Source of the DNA: Jackrogersella multiformis
Lineage: Eukaryota; Ascomycota; Sordariomycetes; Xylariales; Hypoxylaceae
Length of the DNA stretch: 64,000 bases
Assembly (NCBI GenBank): GCA_902806575.1
Contig: CADCXD010000011.1
Span: forward strand, 1,364,001 to 1,428,000
Direction of reading: 5' to 3'
Under the pieces are notes generated by a model that worked only from the letters and a program-made list of their open reading frames with translations, was not told the origin of the DNA and ran no database searches. Shown one piece after another: positions 23,701-33,571 of this stretch. The translations under genes were made by a program, and so were the position numbers. Positions within the stretch are counted from its first letter, which is position 1. Each line of letters begins with the position of its first letter.

Positions 23701-24461
23701 TTGTAGCCATCGATTCTCTCCTTTTCTGGATGTAAGAATGAGTTAACGATCTTAGGATCTTCGACTTGTCCAAGAAGGAAGATCCCAGAGCATCAAAGTA
23801 GAATGAGGCATCTGTATATGTACTGTAGGAGTGGTTATATTGTTGTTGTTTTCTTCAGGTTTTAAACTTCACTTTCAAAACATAGGATCTTACTTTATCC
23901 TCTTGATTACATAAGGGTCCCGCACAGTACAGATGTACCTAGGACATTATTACGTAATTACGATTGCTTCGGTAGGTATGCACTAAAAAAGAAAAGGTAT
24001 CTTCCTATGAGACTATGCTGGGTAAGGAAATATCCTCCTGCACCCTTGCCGTACTGGGATGTGGCGAGGATGATCAGCAACTAGACACTAGCCACATGCG
24101 CCTCTTTTTTCGTTTCCTTCTCAACCTAGACCGCACTTAAACCGGACCTAAACCAGACTTCATTCATCTCATCAACTCCTCTCACGCTTGGTTGCCTACC
24201 TACTTTGCGTAGGCATATTTCCAGCATGGGAACACATTCCCCTGCTCTCAAATTACAGCATGAGGCCGTCATGAGTATAGATCAACCACCAATAGTTCCC
24301 TAAAAACATTGGATCGTAAACCATAGTCTTGACACAAACACCGCCTCAAAGTTGCAGAAGCCTTAACGCCGTAGGTTACCTCTATTCATAACGAAAACAG
24401 CCCGTTGCTCACTCAGTATTAGCGTGTAGACGAACCTTTGCGCGATATGTAGGTCCTCGCC
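23701..24461. other. Convergent intergenic region, no gene recognised
   Basis: AT-rich spacer between two convergent hypothetical genes. A single palindromic CCTAGG core occurs near 23937-23943. Nothing else was seen. Confidence 0.6.
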
Positions 24462-25583
24462 TCATACACTAGGGTTTTTATCAGCACTTGAGCCTAAGTA
24501 AGGTGTTTGAATGGGGCCAATCATCAAGGCGTCAATAGGAGGTAGAGACATACGTTGTCGTTCCATCTTGGCTGTAGCACACTCTCCTCGCCCCGACTCC
24601 GTCTCAGCACCATCCTCCACATCGCAACATGCGCAAAACTTAAGGCTCGCCATGTCGTATCTGCTGCAGTCGTCAAAGTCGGGAGTGGGGAGTCTTGGGA
24701 TCCTGGGAGCTTTGGGAGGAACTGGCATCTTATACCTATCCTTAGGGCTATTCAGGTCCCCGCCCTCGTCATTGGCTCCTTTGACGCTGGGGAGAATTGC
24801 TCTGGAGCGGTTGTTCGTGTGGCGCGCATAGCCATGTTGGGCAGTCGAGGCTCCTACGTCGGGATCCCAATATGCACCTTGAGAAATCATTCGGTGCTTG
24901 CTCTTAACGGGGCTCTGCATTTCCGGCATCTCATCCCAAAATCTGTCTTCGCGAAGATGCGCGGCATCGTTGTGTCTTCGCCATGATTCTCTTGGGTTCG
25001 GCTGAGCGACGAATGACGAATCAGCTCTCGATCGAAAAGAGCTGTGGCCACGACGCTTCAAGTTGTTAGTCTTCATCCGAAAATTGGGGGTTAAATTAGA
25101 TGGTTGCCATGCAATCAATAATGATTGCTGGCATTGGACTTTTGTCGGCGGGATCCTGATGCCACCTGTGTGATACCCCGCCGCATATGGTACTTACAGG
25201 ATGATAATCAATTGGCCGCGAATGTTCACCCCGATATTCTCGGTGAGGGACAGCCGGGTTCGGTGTCATCCGATCGTCTATAACTTGTCAGATTGGAGAT
25301 TGGGGGAAAGATAAATCCTCAACCAGGTCTAGGGTCGAATCTTACACGAAGTCCAGGTAACTCTCTGGTCACGTGGAGCGCCGACGGGATACTCCATGGG
25401 GAAGAAGTCTTGCTTGCGATCTGGATACTGAGCTGTTGTCGAAGCCTCGCGACCGTCTGAAAGATCCATTAATTATGCGATGCGCTGGTGGGACAGTGTA
25501 CGACTGAACTTACACGATTCATTGATCTTGATGCCCTCAAAAGAGGTGGAATGGGGTTTGCTAACTTTTTGTGAATGAGCCAT
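24462..25583 (-). CDS. Hypothetical basic, disordered protein, four exons
   Basis: I assemble four exons on the minus strand: 25514..25583, 25346..25456, 25198..25277 and 24462..25127, giving about 308 aa from MAHSQKVSKPHSTS. The first two donors (TGTAAG) leave one base and join TAC codons. The third acceptor at 25127 is the least certain; an acceptor just after GATGAAG (about 25076) also keeps frame. The protein is polar, rich in Arg, Ser and Pro, and predicted to be disordered. It has a Pro patch (PVPPKAPRIPRLPTPD) and a small Cys cluster (KFCACCDVEDG) near the C-terminus. No family was recognised. Taking the last exon alone as the gene would miss about 90 N-terminal residues. Confidence 0.55.
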
Positions 25584-27242
25584 GATGGTCTTGATAAATA
25601 TGGCCCTTGTTTTGATGGAAGCTGGTGAACTAACAGATAGAGGGGGGAAAAGATGAAGAGGAGGGTATGGGAGGGTATGGGTTTTTATGTAGAGAGGTAT
25701 CGAGGCAGGGTAGAAGGTCCCGGTGCCTTTCTCCTGCACCAATCAGAACGCTTCCGAATACTTACTCACAACCAATTAGAAGAGACCTGACGACCTCCTG
25801 CACCACGTCTGCAACCGCCGCAATCCCAGGAATCATCGGCTCATTCCCTCCCGCATATCAACTACCTCCGTCAAATTATGTTTGAGGGTAAACATACCCG
25901 AACATCGATGCAATTCTCGGTCTTAGTCCTCATGGGTTGAGTCCTACAGATCACGTGCTGTATTACTAGGCAGCGGGTTTTGGCCTATTTGAGTTGCCTT
26001 CTACAAGGCTTTCTTGCTTTCTTCCCAAAACAATCTAGGCATTACGAGTCCTAGAGAGGTCGCACGTGTTTCCGTTCCAGTTTGTGCCTAACCTTTGCGT
26101 CTTCCCGTTCCTTTATCCATTATCTACTATGTCCCATGGTACCTACGCAGGAGCACATATATCTGTTGTGTCATTTCCCTCCTCATGAAAGTTGACTCTA
26201 TTATCCTGCTTCTATGTTCCTGTCAGCACATCTTTTCACACAATTTTATACTTTTAGATCATGTTGCCGTCTCCTACATCCCCTCACCCCCTTTTCAGCG
26301 TCTGAATCAGGAAATTGGCACGCCATCTAATGCTGCTGAGCAAAGTGTGGTTTAGCTTTGGCCATGGTCTACAGAATGCATAGTCAATCTTCAGATGTAT
26401 TCGACAAAGCTCCAAGTCACACTTTCTCTAATTAGACGTCTAGGGTGTCATGTCACGGTTTTGTTGACGATTTTGATGTCACACAGCAGGTATATCCGAA
26501 TCTAGTGCTGCTTGTTTTCTCGACCTAGATCGAGGAGTAAAACGATAGAACTTGTCGTACATGACATGTCCTTAGCCGTTGCCAACCACAGGCTATTCTT
26601 CATCTATTACATTCGGGGTCTTCCCGATTCGCTGTGACTTTGCAAATATACCCATCCCCACGGGGGTGGTACCCTTGTGCTGGGCTAAGCAGCCTACCTG
26701 GGCTCGGAGTACCACACAACGTCATCTTGGTTAACAGGGCTAAGAAGACACAAGCAAACCTAAAGGTAAGCTTGTGCATATGCATTCCAGAAGGAAATTA
26801 CACAGGTGGCATCTCGTTGAATTCCTGGTTTCACACATGAGCAGGGACTATCATCTGAATCGATGTGTCGTCTACGCTCTGACCGCTATTTCAACACGGC
26901 GTGGCTACTTTATAGAGCTTGAATTCAATCTGACTACAATTAATGACTTCCAGGCCAACAACTTTACCAATGGACATCATTCAAGAGAAAACGTGAGAAA
27001 TCCAGGAGAAAATGTGTGAAGCAATGAACTTACCGCTTCTTTCTCTGTGGGTTGAATTTATGCCCATTGGTTGGAGCGCTTCTCTATATCATGGCTAGTA
27101 CAATCGGTTTCGCTATATTATCACGATTCGCAATTCCTGATTTCGACAAACTTCCCCCATCTTAACTGGCCAAGCAGCCTTCGAAATATTGAGGACCAAT
27201 AGAAACGTGCGCATTACGCTTCCAGGTCGTCTGAACTGCCGT

Positions 27243-28060
27243 GTCATGTTACTCGACATCTATCAATATTCAGACTTGGAATCTAACGGCGCCGCACATG
27301 TTCGATACGACCATCCGGTGCAGTCAATGTAGACTAGACTCACAGCCGTTTTCCATTGAGCCGCATTTCTGGTGATACCTAACTTCATGAGCCCGTCCAA
27401 TGAATTATCGTTGATTTGATTTGCGGCCGAGCCAAGTGATTCTAATTCGCAACACGCATGGGAAGCAAACTCTACGTTTGCCTTGTGAGACTCTATCCAT
27501 GGCAGTACTCCGTCCGACGAAGACTGCCGAGGCCCGGGTTCCCTTGATCAAGTTACACGGCAACTATTCTACCCGTTAGCATCATGTTGCGTCGCTACAG
27601 CTTTTATAGGACTCTTCAAAATATGTACCCAGAGATACCATAACCTTGGTAAGGAGTGAGGAATAAACTTTCCCCGTCACCAAGTCATCTACATATGTCA
27701 TCCACACAAGTTCCTCTAATGTTATGTCCTTCTAGGTGAGGAAGTTTATTGTGATAGTTATGCGAAGAGGCCGGGACCATGCCGTTAAGCAACACAAGAA
27801 GGCTAGAACATACCGGACTGGGTGGCTCATGTAGTCGAAAGTCTCCTGACTATCTTGATCTTCGGTGGAACTCGAACCTGTTCCTCGCCTTCCTGCCCTG
27901 ATAAATTTTCGGTCTGCCTGCATCCTCAACGGAATAGCCGGGCCCTTAACCCCACAGCTTTCCAGGACATCTTCTTTTTAGAGGCCAATCTGAAACCATA
28001 GCCGGGGTTGCATGATCTTCCTTCGACATAGCGGGAGCAGCTATGAGTGGTGACGACATC
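27243..28060 (-). pseudogene. Probable decayed protein-coding locus, family unknown
   Basis: Minus-strand pieces look protein-coding but do not join in frame. Near 28058 an ATG opens MGMSSPLIAAPAMSKEDHAT, ending at a stop near 27940. At 27935-27805 another frame reads SSSTEDQDSQETFDYMSHPV and meets a GTATGT donor. At 27715-27575 reads EELVWMTYVDDLVTGKVYSS and SLGTYFEESYK, after an AG acceptor but in a clashing phase. At 27545-27335 reads GVLPWIESHKANVEFASHAC and NDNSLDGLMKLGITRNAAQW, ending at GTGAGT. Natural composition with broken phases suggests a gene degraded by small indels, or exons I have mis-joined. No domain was recognised. Confidence 0.3.
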
Positions 28061-28867
28061 CCCATCAGTGCAGATTTGCGGTTGGGGTGTCGGGGGTACT
28101 ATCCTAGGTTATATCAGGGGCAAGAGCTAAAACTCACTTATGAATCACATAACATACCTACGTACCTAGGTAAATACCTGTGGAATCAAGCATTTATAAC
28201 TTGGTAACATCCAAAAAAAGGTCTTTCATTTATGAGTAGGCTGGTCTGGAAGAAGCTGAAGTCGCCTTTACAAGGAGTCATTTATGGGCTTAAACCGTAA
28301 AGACGCAAATGTTCGAAATAGATAAAAGCCATTTGGCAAAAGAAATAACACGATCGAACTATGACTCAATCTTCGTGTATATTACTCACAACCATAGAGC
28401 ATGTTATTTACTCACATGTCGGCCAAGAAATTAACCTAAGCCCTTTTCGCTTTACCAACAGTATCCTTTCGTACCTAGGTATGTATCGAACGCTGTTCCA
28501 GACATGGTAATACTTGAAAGATATTTAACTAGATAAGGCTCTAAAGGAGTAAGGATTTATGAAAAGAGGGAGAGTTCCTTGTATAGTGATAAATTATATT
28601 GTACCAAGTTACCATGTGCTAATGTGAGTTGAAATTAAAAAATCTTGTTGTCTAAGTCCAAAAGGAGATGGAATGAATGGATCCTGCAAGTGAAGCACAC
28701 ATCGTGACCTGTCTAAGTTATTCTATTATAACTTGGACCTTCCAAAATTGTTTTCCAAGCAATCTGATCGAATGACACCATTGATAGATTGAGTTACCTA
28801 GGCTAGCGATGAATATTTGGAACCTAAAGTGAAGATCGGGCTGAGGTCGGGAGTGATAGAGAAGCAC

Positions 28868-28904
28868 ATACCTACCTAGGTAGGTACTGTAGGTACTGTA
28901 GGTA
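28868..28904. repeat. ACCT/AGGT palindrome with short tandem extension
   Basis: A TACCTACCTAGGTAGGTA palindrome is followed by two copies of ctgtaggta. The extension suggests local slippage next to the palindrome. Confidence 0.8.
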
Positions 28905-28981
28905 AAGGGGTAATGACAGGATGCCCCGCCACATTGAATCAGCCACAGCCCAAAGAATGTGGCTGAAGCTGTTTTGTCCTG

Positions 28982-28999
28982 TACCTACCTAGGTAGGTA
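28982..28999. repeat. ACCT/AGGT palindromic element upstream of the zinc-finger gene
   Basis: Perfect palindrome TACCTACCTAGGTAGGTA, 210 nt upstream of the ATG at 29209. It could lie in the promoter, but similar copies are also found far from genes. Confidence 0.85.
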
Positions 29000-29208
29000 G
29001 CCAATGGGAAGGGAGAAGTTAATTTAAAGCTGTTCTTCGCGCTTCAACCTCATTTCGGACCTGCCTCATTTCAACTTTCATCATTCAATATTCAACTTTA
29101 CAACACCACAATTACCTTAACCACGTATTTTCGCAGCGAAATTAATTCAACTTTCAACTCAACTACAATCTTATTTTGGCACCTAAGTAGTCTTTCTACT
29201 TCGCAATC

Positions 29209-30410
29209 ATGGGGAAGAAGAAGCGCGGCCATCCCGATGTCGAGGAGATCCTCTCCCGACCTTGGTGCTATTATTGTACGCCGTGCTATTTTTGTATTCA
29301 TACACCAAACAAATCAAATTGCTAACAATGTTGCTAGGCGAACGAGATTTCGAGGATCTTAAGCTTTTGATATCCCACCAAAAGGCCAAACATTTCAAAT
29401 GTGATCGATGTGGACGACGTTTGAATACGGCTGGAGGTAAAGATTTTCCATTGCCAATAATTAATTCAACGCGACGTAGTACCTAATTGTTATCTGCTAT
29501 AGGTCTCTCCGTCCATATGAACCAGGTTCACAAGGAATCTCTATCCTCGGTCGAAAATGCGCTGCCCAATCGACAAGGTCTCGACGTCGAGATCTTCGGT
29601 ATGGAAGGTATCCCTGAGGACATTGTCCAGCAGCATAACCAGCGAATCATCCAAAACTTTTACCAAGCCCAAGCCGAGCGATACGCCGCCACCGGAAACC
29701 CCCCACCCGGACAGGGTTCAAATGGCCCGGTTAAGAAGCTGAAGATCGAGACAGCAGACGAGATCAAGAAGCGACTGGCAGAGCATCGTGCGAGAATAGC
29801 TACCCAGAAAACCATGGGCGGTGGAAGCACAACCCAGCCTCGCGAGGGTCTACCTGAGAGACACAGCCCTGCGCAAAGCGCATCTCCTGGCGCATTTGTA
29901 CGTTTTTTCCACTCTCAATCCAGCTGCTGCGTGACCTGTACTAACCATCGTATATAGAACTCTCCTTTCCCCCCACCTGGAGGTCAATACCCGGGCTTCC
30001 CTCCTCAATCCGTGCCTGGTTACTCGCCTCCTCCTCAATATCCCGGTGCATATCCTCCACCAAGCCTCCCCTCGCGACCTGGAAACAACCTTCCCGCGCC
30101 TCCTGGATTGCCTCCCCGCCCTGGACAAGCTGGCTGGCAAGGAACTGCCTCTACCATTGATGAGCTCGTGTCCGGCGCCGCACAGCAGGGCGATGACATC
30201 GACCAGATAATCAGGATGGCCGAGGCAGGCATTAAGCCTCCGAGGAAGCCCGAGACGCCGACTACTGGCGAAGCCGGTGAAGCGACGGAGAAGAAGTCCA
30301 AGAAGGACAAGGACAAGAACGTGAAGATGATCTACGACGACGAGATAAGCCCGGAGGAGAGAATGGCGGCTATGCCGAAATACGCCTTCGTTCCGGAGAT
30401 TACGGCTTAA
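29209..30410 (+). CDS. ZNF207/BuGZ-like C2H2 zinc-finger protein
   Basis: Four exons (29209..29275, 29338..29436, 29503..29897, 29958..30410) give 337 aa. The N-terminus MGKKKRGHPDVEEILSRPWC leads into two tandem C2H2-type fingers: CERDFEDLKLLISHQKAKH, then CDRCGRRLNTAGGLSVHMNQ ending in H. The conserved block LDVEIFGMEGIPEDIVQQHN follows. This arrangement is diagnostic of the human ZNF207 (BuGZ) family. The middle and C-terminal parts are Pro/Gly/Gln-rich and low-complexity, as in BuGZ, and end in a conserved KNVKMIYDDEISPEERMA segment. BuGZ binds microtubules and the checkpoint protein Bub3 and undergoes phase separation at spindles; its plant relative SUF4 is a chromatin regulator. I did not see a certain GLEBS motif, so the Bub3 link is not shown for this protein. 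Confidence 0.85.
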
Positions 30411-30991
30411 GATGGCGAGGGGAAACCTGTAACATTATGAACCGGCGATGCTTATGGTCAGTCCCTATGCGTCAGGGGTCTACGAGCTAACGTCATGCAG
30501 ATCAGGCTGCTCCGAGGTTGTAGTGCAGTTCATTAGGTATTAAAATTGCAAAGGAGTGAAATACTTCAAAATTGCTTCCAGCTTAATGTCTACTTACGAT
30601 ATGTGAAGGGTAAATTATATTCGAAATACTAATTAGGTGCTTCTAGCTAACCTGCCGATCATACAATTAGGGTATGAGCAGAGTGACATGCTTAGTTCCA
30701 TTTTACCATCATGTTACTTGATATAGGTATTAAGCAATTATACCGAAGATTTAGTAACTACCTACACTCGGCCGTTGAGGTATAATTATTGGCCATGACG
30801 TCATCCGGCTCACATGTATTCCTATTAATTTCTATATATGTACCTAGGTAGGTAGGTGAGCTGTGAGACTTTACTTGCATGGGAACGACTACTATCCATA
30901 GTGTCAGAGTGGATCTCTCCTTTACATCGGGACACCTAAGCACCCCTAACCCCTGATTTTCTAACTAACTATACTTTGACTTATCGCCGAG
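30411..30991. other. Intergenic region between the zinc-finger and LanC-like genes
   Basis: 580 nt of AT-rich sequence between two genes in the same direction. One palindrome (TACCTAGGTAGGTAGGT, 30841-30857) lies 135 nt before the LanC-like ATG. Confidence 0.6.
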
Positions 30992-32113
30992 ATGTCCGAG
31001 GGCTCTTCGGACCGCTTCTTCACCAATCCTGCCGAGACCCTCCGGACTGCGGACCCTAACCAAGAACTCCTGGCTAGCTTGAACCGGATCGTAACATATC
31101 ACCCCCCGGTTCACACTTGCTCCACGGGATGGAAGTTTGGGGGCTTCTACAGCGGTCCAACTTCGATCGCTTACCTGTTCTACAAGCTTTCTCGGATATT
31201 CCCCAACCTAGAGCTCAAGCAACAGTCGCTATCCGACTGGGCCGAGGCGTACCTCGTCCTGGGCGCCCGTCTTAAGAAGAAGGCGCCCGAGCCTGGTCAC
31301 TGCGGCATCGCGAACGAGACCCTCGCCCACCTAGCGCTCACGGCCGTCATGAGGCGAGATACAAGCTTGGTGCGGCAGATCTGCTCCTTCGAAGCCGCCA
31401 TCAACAACACCGAGGGCCAAGACGGCTCTAACGAACGGCTTTTTGGCCGCGCCGGCTATCTGTATTTCCTGAGGCTGTGCCGAACACTCGACGCCTCCGG
31501 GGACTCTCCTTCCAGTACGACTGCCGCCATCGTCGACCGCGCCGTCGACAGCACAGTAGCCCGCATCCTCGCCGCGCCGCAGCCCTGGACCTGGCACGGG
31601 AAGCAGTACCTCGGCGCCGCCCACGGCTCCATCGGCATCATCTGCCAGGTTGTCCTCTCCCGCCCGTCCGCCGCCCCCCGGCTACAAGGCCTGCTGTCCG
31701 ACCTCCTCGACCGGCAGCTCGGCAGCGGCAACTTCCCGTCGTCGGCGGCGGCGGCCGAGGACCGGCTCGTCCAGTTCTGCCACGGCGCGCCCGGGTTCGG
31801 CCTCTCGCTCCGGTCGCTGGCGCCGCACTTCCCGGCGCTCGGGCCCAGGATCGAGGAGGCCGCCGCTCAGGCTGCCGCGGATGTCTGGCGCCGCGGCGTG
31901 CTGACTAAGGAGCCGTGCCTGTGCCATGGCGTTGCGGGGAATGCGCTGGCCCTGGACGGCGGCGAGGACCGGCTCGTGCACTTTCTGTCGCTTATGGGCG
32001 GCGAGGCGATGCGGGAGCCGGGCTTGTTTACCGGCGAGGCGGGCAGGGCGTGGGCGTGGGGCGTGGCAGCGGGGAGGGGGTTGAGGACGTGCGTTGCGTA
32101 TAATGACTTGTGA
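30992..32113 (+). CDS. LanC-like protein (LANCL family)
   Basis: Single exon of 373 aa. The alpha-toroid LanC signature is clear: GFYSGPTSIAYLFY near 51-64, LFGRAGYLYFL near 150-160, AAHGSIGII near 209-217, QFCHGAPGFGLS near 261-272, CLCHGVAGNALAL near 309-321, and LFTGEAG near 345-351. The zinc ligands should be Cys263, Cys311 and His312; His211 corresponds to the conserved catalytic-face histidine. Bacterial LanC cyclises lanthionine peptides. Eukaryotic LANCL proteins add glutathione to dehydroalanine/dehydrobutyrine residues, a protein-damage repair role. No lanthipeptide dehydratase (LanB/LanM-like) or precursor peptide gene was seen nearby, so the LANCL role is more likely. The length is slightly below the roughly 400 aa usual for the family. 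All key ligands are present. The 3' half is very GC-rich. Confidence 0.9.
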   Translation: MSEGSSDRFFTNPAETLRTADPNQELLASLNRIVTYHPPVHTCSTGWKFGGFYSGPTSIAYLFYKLSRIFPNLELKQQSLSDWAEAYLVLGARLKKKAPEPGHCGIANETLAHLALTAVMRRDTSLVRQICSFEAAINNTEGQDGSNERLFGRAGYLYFLRLCRTLDASGDSPSSTTAAIVDRAVDSTVARILAAPQPWTWHGKQYLGAAHGSIGIICQVVLSRPSAAPRLQGLLSDLLDRQLGSGNFPSSAAAAEDRLVQFCHGAPGFGLSLRSLAPHFPALGPRIEEAAAQAAADVWRRGVLTKEPCLCHGVAGNALALDGGEDRLVHFLSLMGGEAMREPGLFTGEAGRAWAWGVAAGRGLRTCVAYNDL

Positions 32114-32842
32114 TGCTTGTGGGTTGTCAAGCCTGGTCTGAGTATTAGGGATTGGGGGTTGGTCGAGGAGGACTGGGGGTGAAAGGACGGTGGATGGCGT
32201 CTAGATAGGTCGGAGGAGCTGGGATAACCTTGTTTTCCCTAGGATACGATGGGAAGAGGGTCTACTATTAGGAGGACACGTGGTGACACGTCTGCTCGAG
32301 ATATCTTACTAGAAATGTGATAGTACATAGTAAGCAGACAGAAATTCATGCTCGGATGGTAGTAACTAAATTCCCCTTAATCTCCGGCTGGTCTAACCTA
32401 AGTTACGAGCTGAAGCGATTCCGTTGAATAATCAAGCAAGCAATATGGTCAATATCTAGGAATCACAAGTGGGTAAGCTCGCAGTAAAGAAAATTAGGTA
32501 TATAAATACAACCAAGTGCCAATTAAAAGAATACACTGGTAAATATATAGCATAATATACAAGAAAGTCCAGGTAATAATACATTTTCCAACCCAGATTC
32601 TCCCAATAAGCCAGAATGATCTATATAACCTAAAGCCTGAATACAAACGCCCAATAATGATGATGTCCACATGGATATCTGAAGTCTACATAGATATAGA
32701 TATATACAAGAACGGTAGGTACACAAACAAATAAAACATATCACTTTTACACCCCATATTTCCCAGCCAAACGCCGGTTTTGACCTCCCTACCTAAGATA
32801 CCACATCGAACCTAAGATCCAACCGAATATAGATGACGACCC
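32114..32842. other. Convergent 3' intergenic region
   Basis: AT-rich spacer between the convergent LanC-like and secreted-protein genes. Only polyadenylation signals are expected; no ORF of note. Confidence 0.6.
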
Positions 32843-33571
32843 TTAAGGCCTGCCCGCGTAGAATGTAGCATCGAAGCGCCCATTCCCGGACCGAATAACC
32901 GGGTTTCCATGGTAATCGTCGAGGTACGCGACGGCGTAGCCCAGCGCGGCCGCGAGGTAAGTGACCACGTCGGCCAGGGCGACGGCCTGCCAGTCCTCCG
33001 TGGCCTTGATGGCCAAGGCGCCCGAATCTTTCGCCTCCAGCACGGACTGCGGCGCGTTGTCCAGCAAGCTCGTGCCGCTGAACCCGGCGGCGGCGCCAGT
33101 GCCGTCGGCGGCCGCGACGCTGACGGCGCCGTCGCACCCGCGGATCAGCGACACGTCGGCCCAGCCGACGCCGTCGGCGTCGAGCCCGATCTCCAGCCAG
33201 GTGCCAAGCCAGTGGGCGCGGCCGTCGAGGTTGACGCTCTCGACGCCGCGCACGACGCGGCCCTGGAACGCCGCGGGCAGGGCCACGAACGCCGACGCGC
33301 CGGCCGCCACCGACACGTGCTTGGCCGGCACGCCGTCGCAGCCGTTGGCGTACACGAAGAAGCTGCGCGCCTCGCCGTCGCCGTTCGTCAGCGTCACGCC
33401 CGCGCCCCCCGCGTCCGCGTCCGCGGCCGCGTCTTGGGATGCCGTGGCGCAGGTCGAGCGCTGGGATAGGGCGCGCGGGGTGTGCGGGGCGAGGGTGGTA
33501 GTGGTTCCGAAGGGCAAGGCCGAGGAGGCGGAGAGGAGGAGGGTGGTTAAGGCTAGGAGTGACTTCATCAT
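32843..33571 (-). CDS. Secreted hypothetical protein
   Basis: Single exon of 242 aa starting at the first of two consecutive ATGs (MMKSLLALTTLLLSASSALP), a strong signal peptide cleaved near ALP. The mature part is Ala/Gly-rich with a predicted beta-sandwich character: GVTLTNGDGEARSFFVYANG, VPAKHVSVAAGASAFVALPA, then HWLGTWLEIGLDADGVGWAD. Three Cys remain after the signal (STCAT, NGCDG, RGCDG). The C-terminus reads YHGNPVIRSGNGRFDATFYA. The pattern recalls fungal secreted small beta-proteins annotated as hypothetical or thaumatin-like, but I cannot assign a family. It is convergent with the LanC-like gene. The ORF is very GC-rich, which creates long shadow frames on the plus strand. Confidence 0.72.
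   Translation of the reverse strand: MMKSLLALTTLLLSASSALPFGTTTTLAPHTPRALSQRSTCATASQDAAADADAGGAGVTLTNGDGEARSFFVYANGCDGVPAKHVSVAAGASAFVALPAAFQGRVVRGVESVNLDGRAHWLGTWLEIGLDADGVGWADVSLIRGCDGAVSVAAADGTGAAAGFSGTSLLDNAPQSVLEAKDSGALAIKATEDWQAVALADVVTYLAAALGYAVAYLDDYHGNPVIRSGNGRFDATFYAGRP

Larger units (their letters stand above)
25584..29208. other. 3.6-kb gene-poor region with coding-like scraps and palindromes
   Basis: The left end holds the promoter of the minus-strand hypothetical gene. From about 27240 to 28060 the minus strand carries several protein-like open stretches, described separately. Palindromes occur at 28155-28169, 28470-28482, 28868-28904 and 28982-28999. The right end is the promoter and leader of the zinc-finger gene starting at 29209. 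Confidence 0.6.

Noticed and set aside
28868..28904. CRISPR-like or satellite array
   Set aside because: Only two short direct copies with no spacers. It is an extension of a palindromic element.
30992..33571. Lanthipeptide-type biosynthetic cluster around the LanC-like gene
   Set aside because: No dehydratase, transporter, protease or precursor-like gene is adjacent. Neighbours are a BuGZ-like protein and a generic secreted protein.
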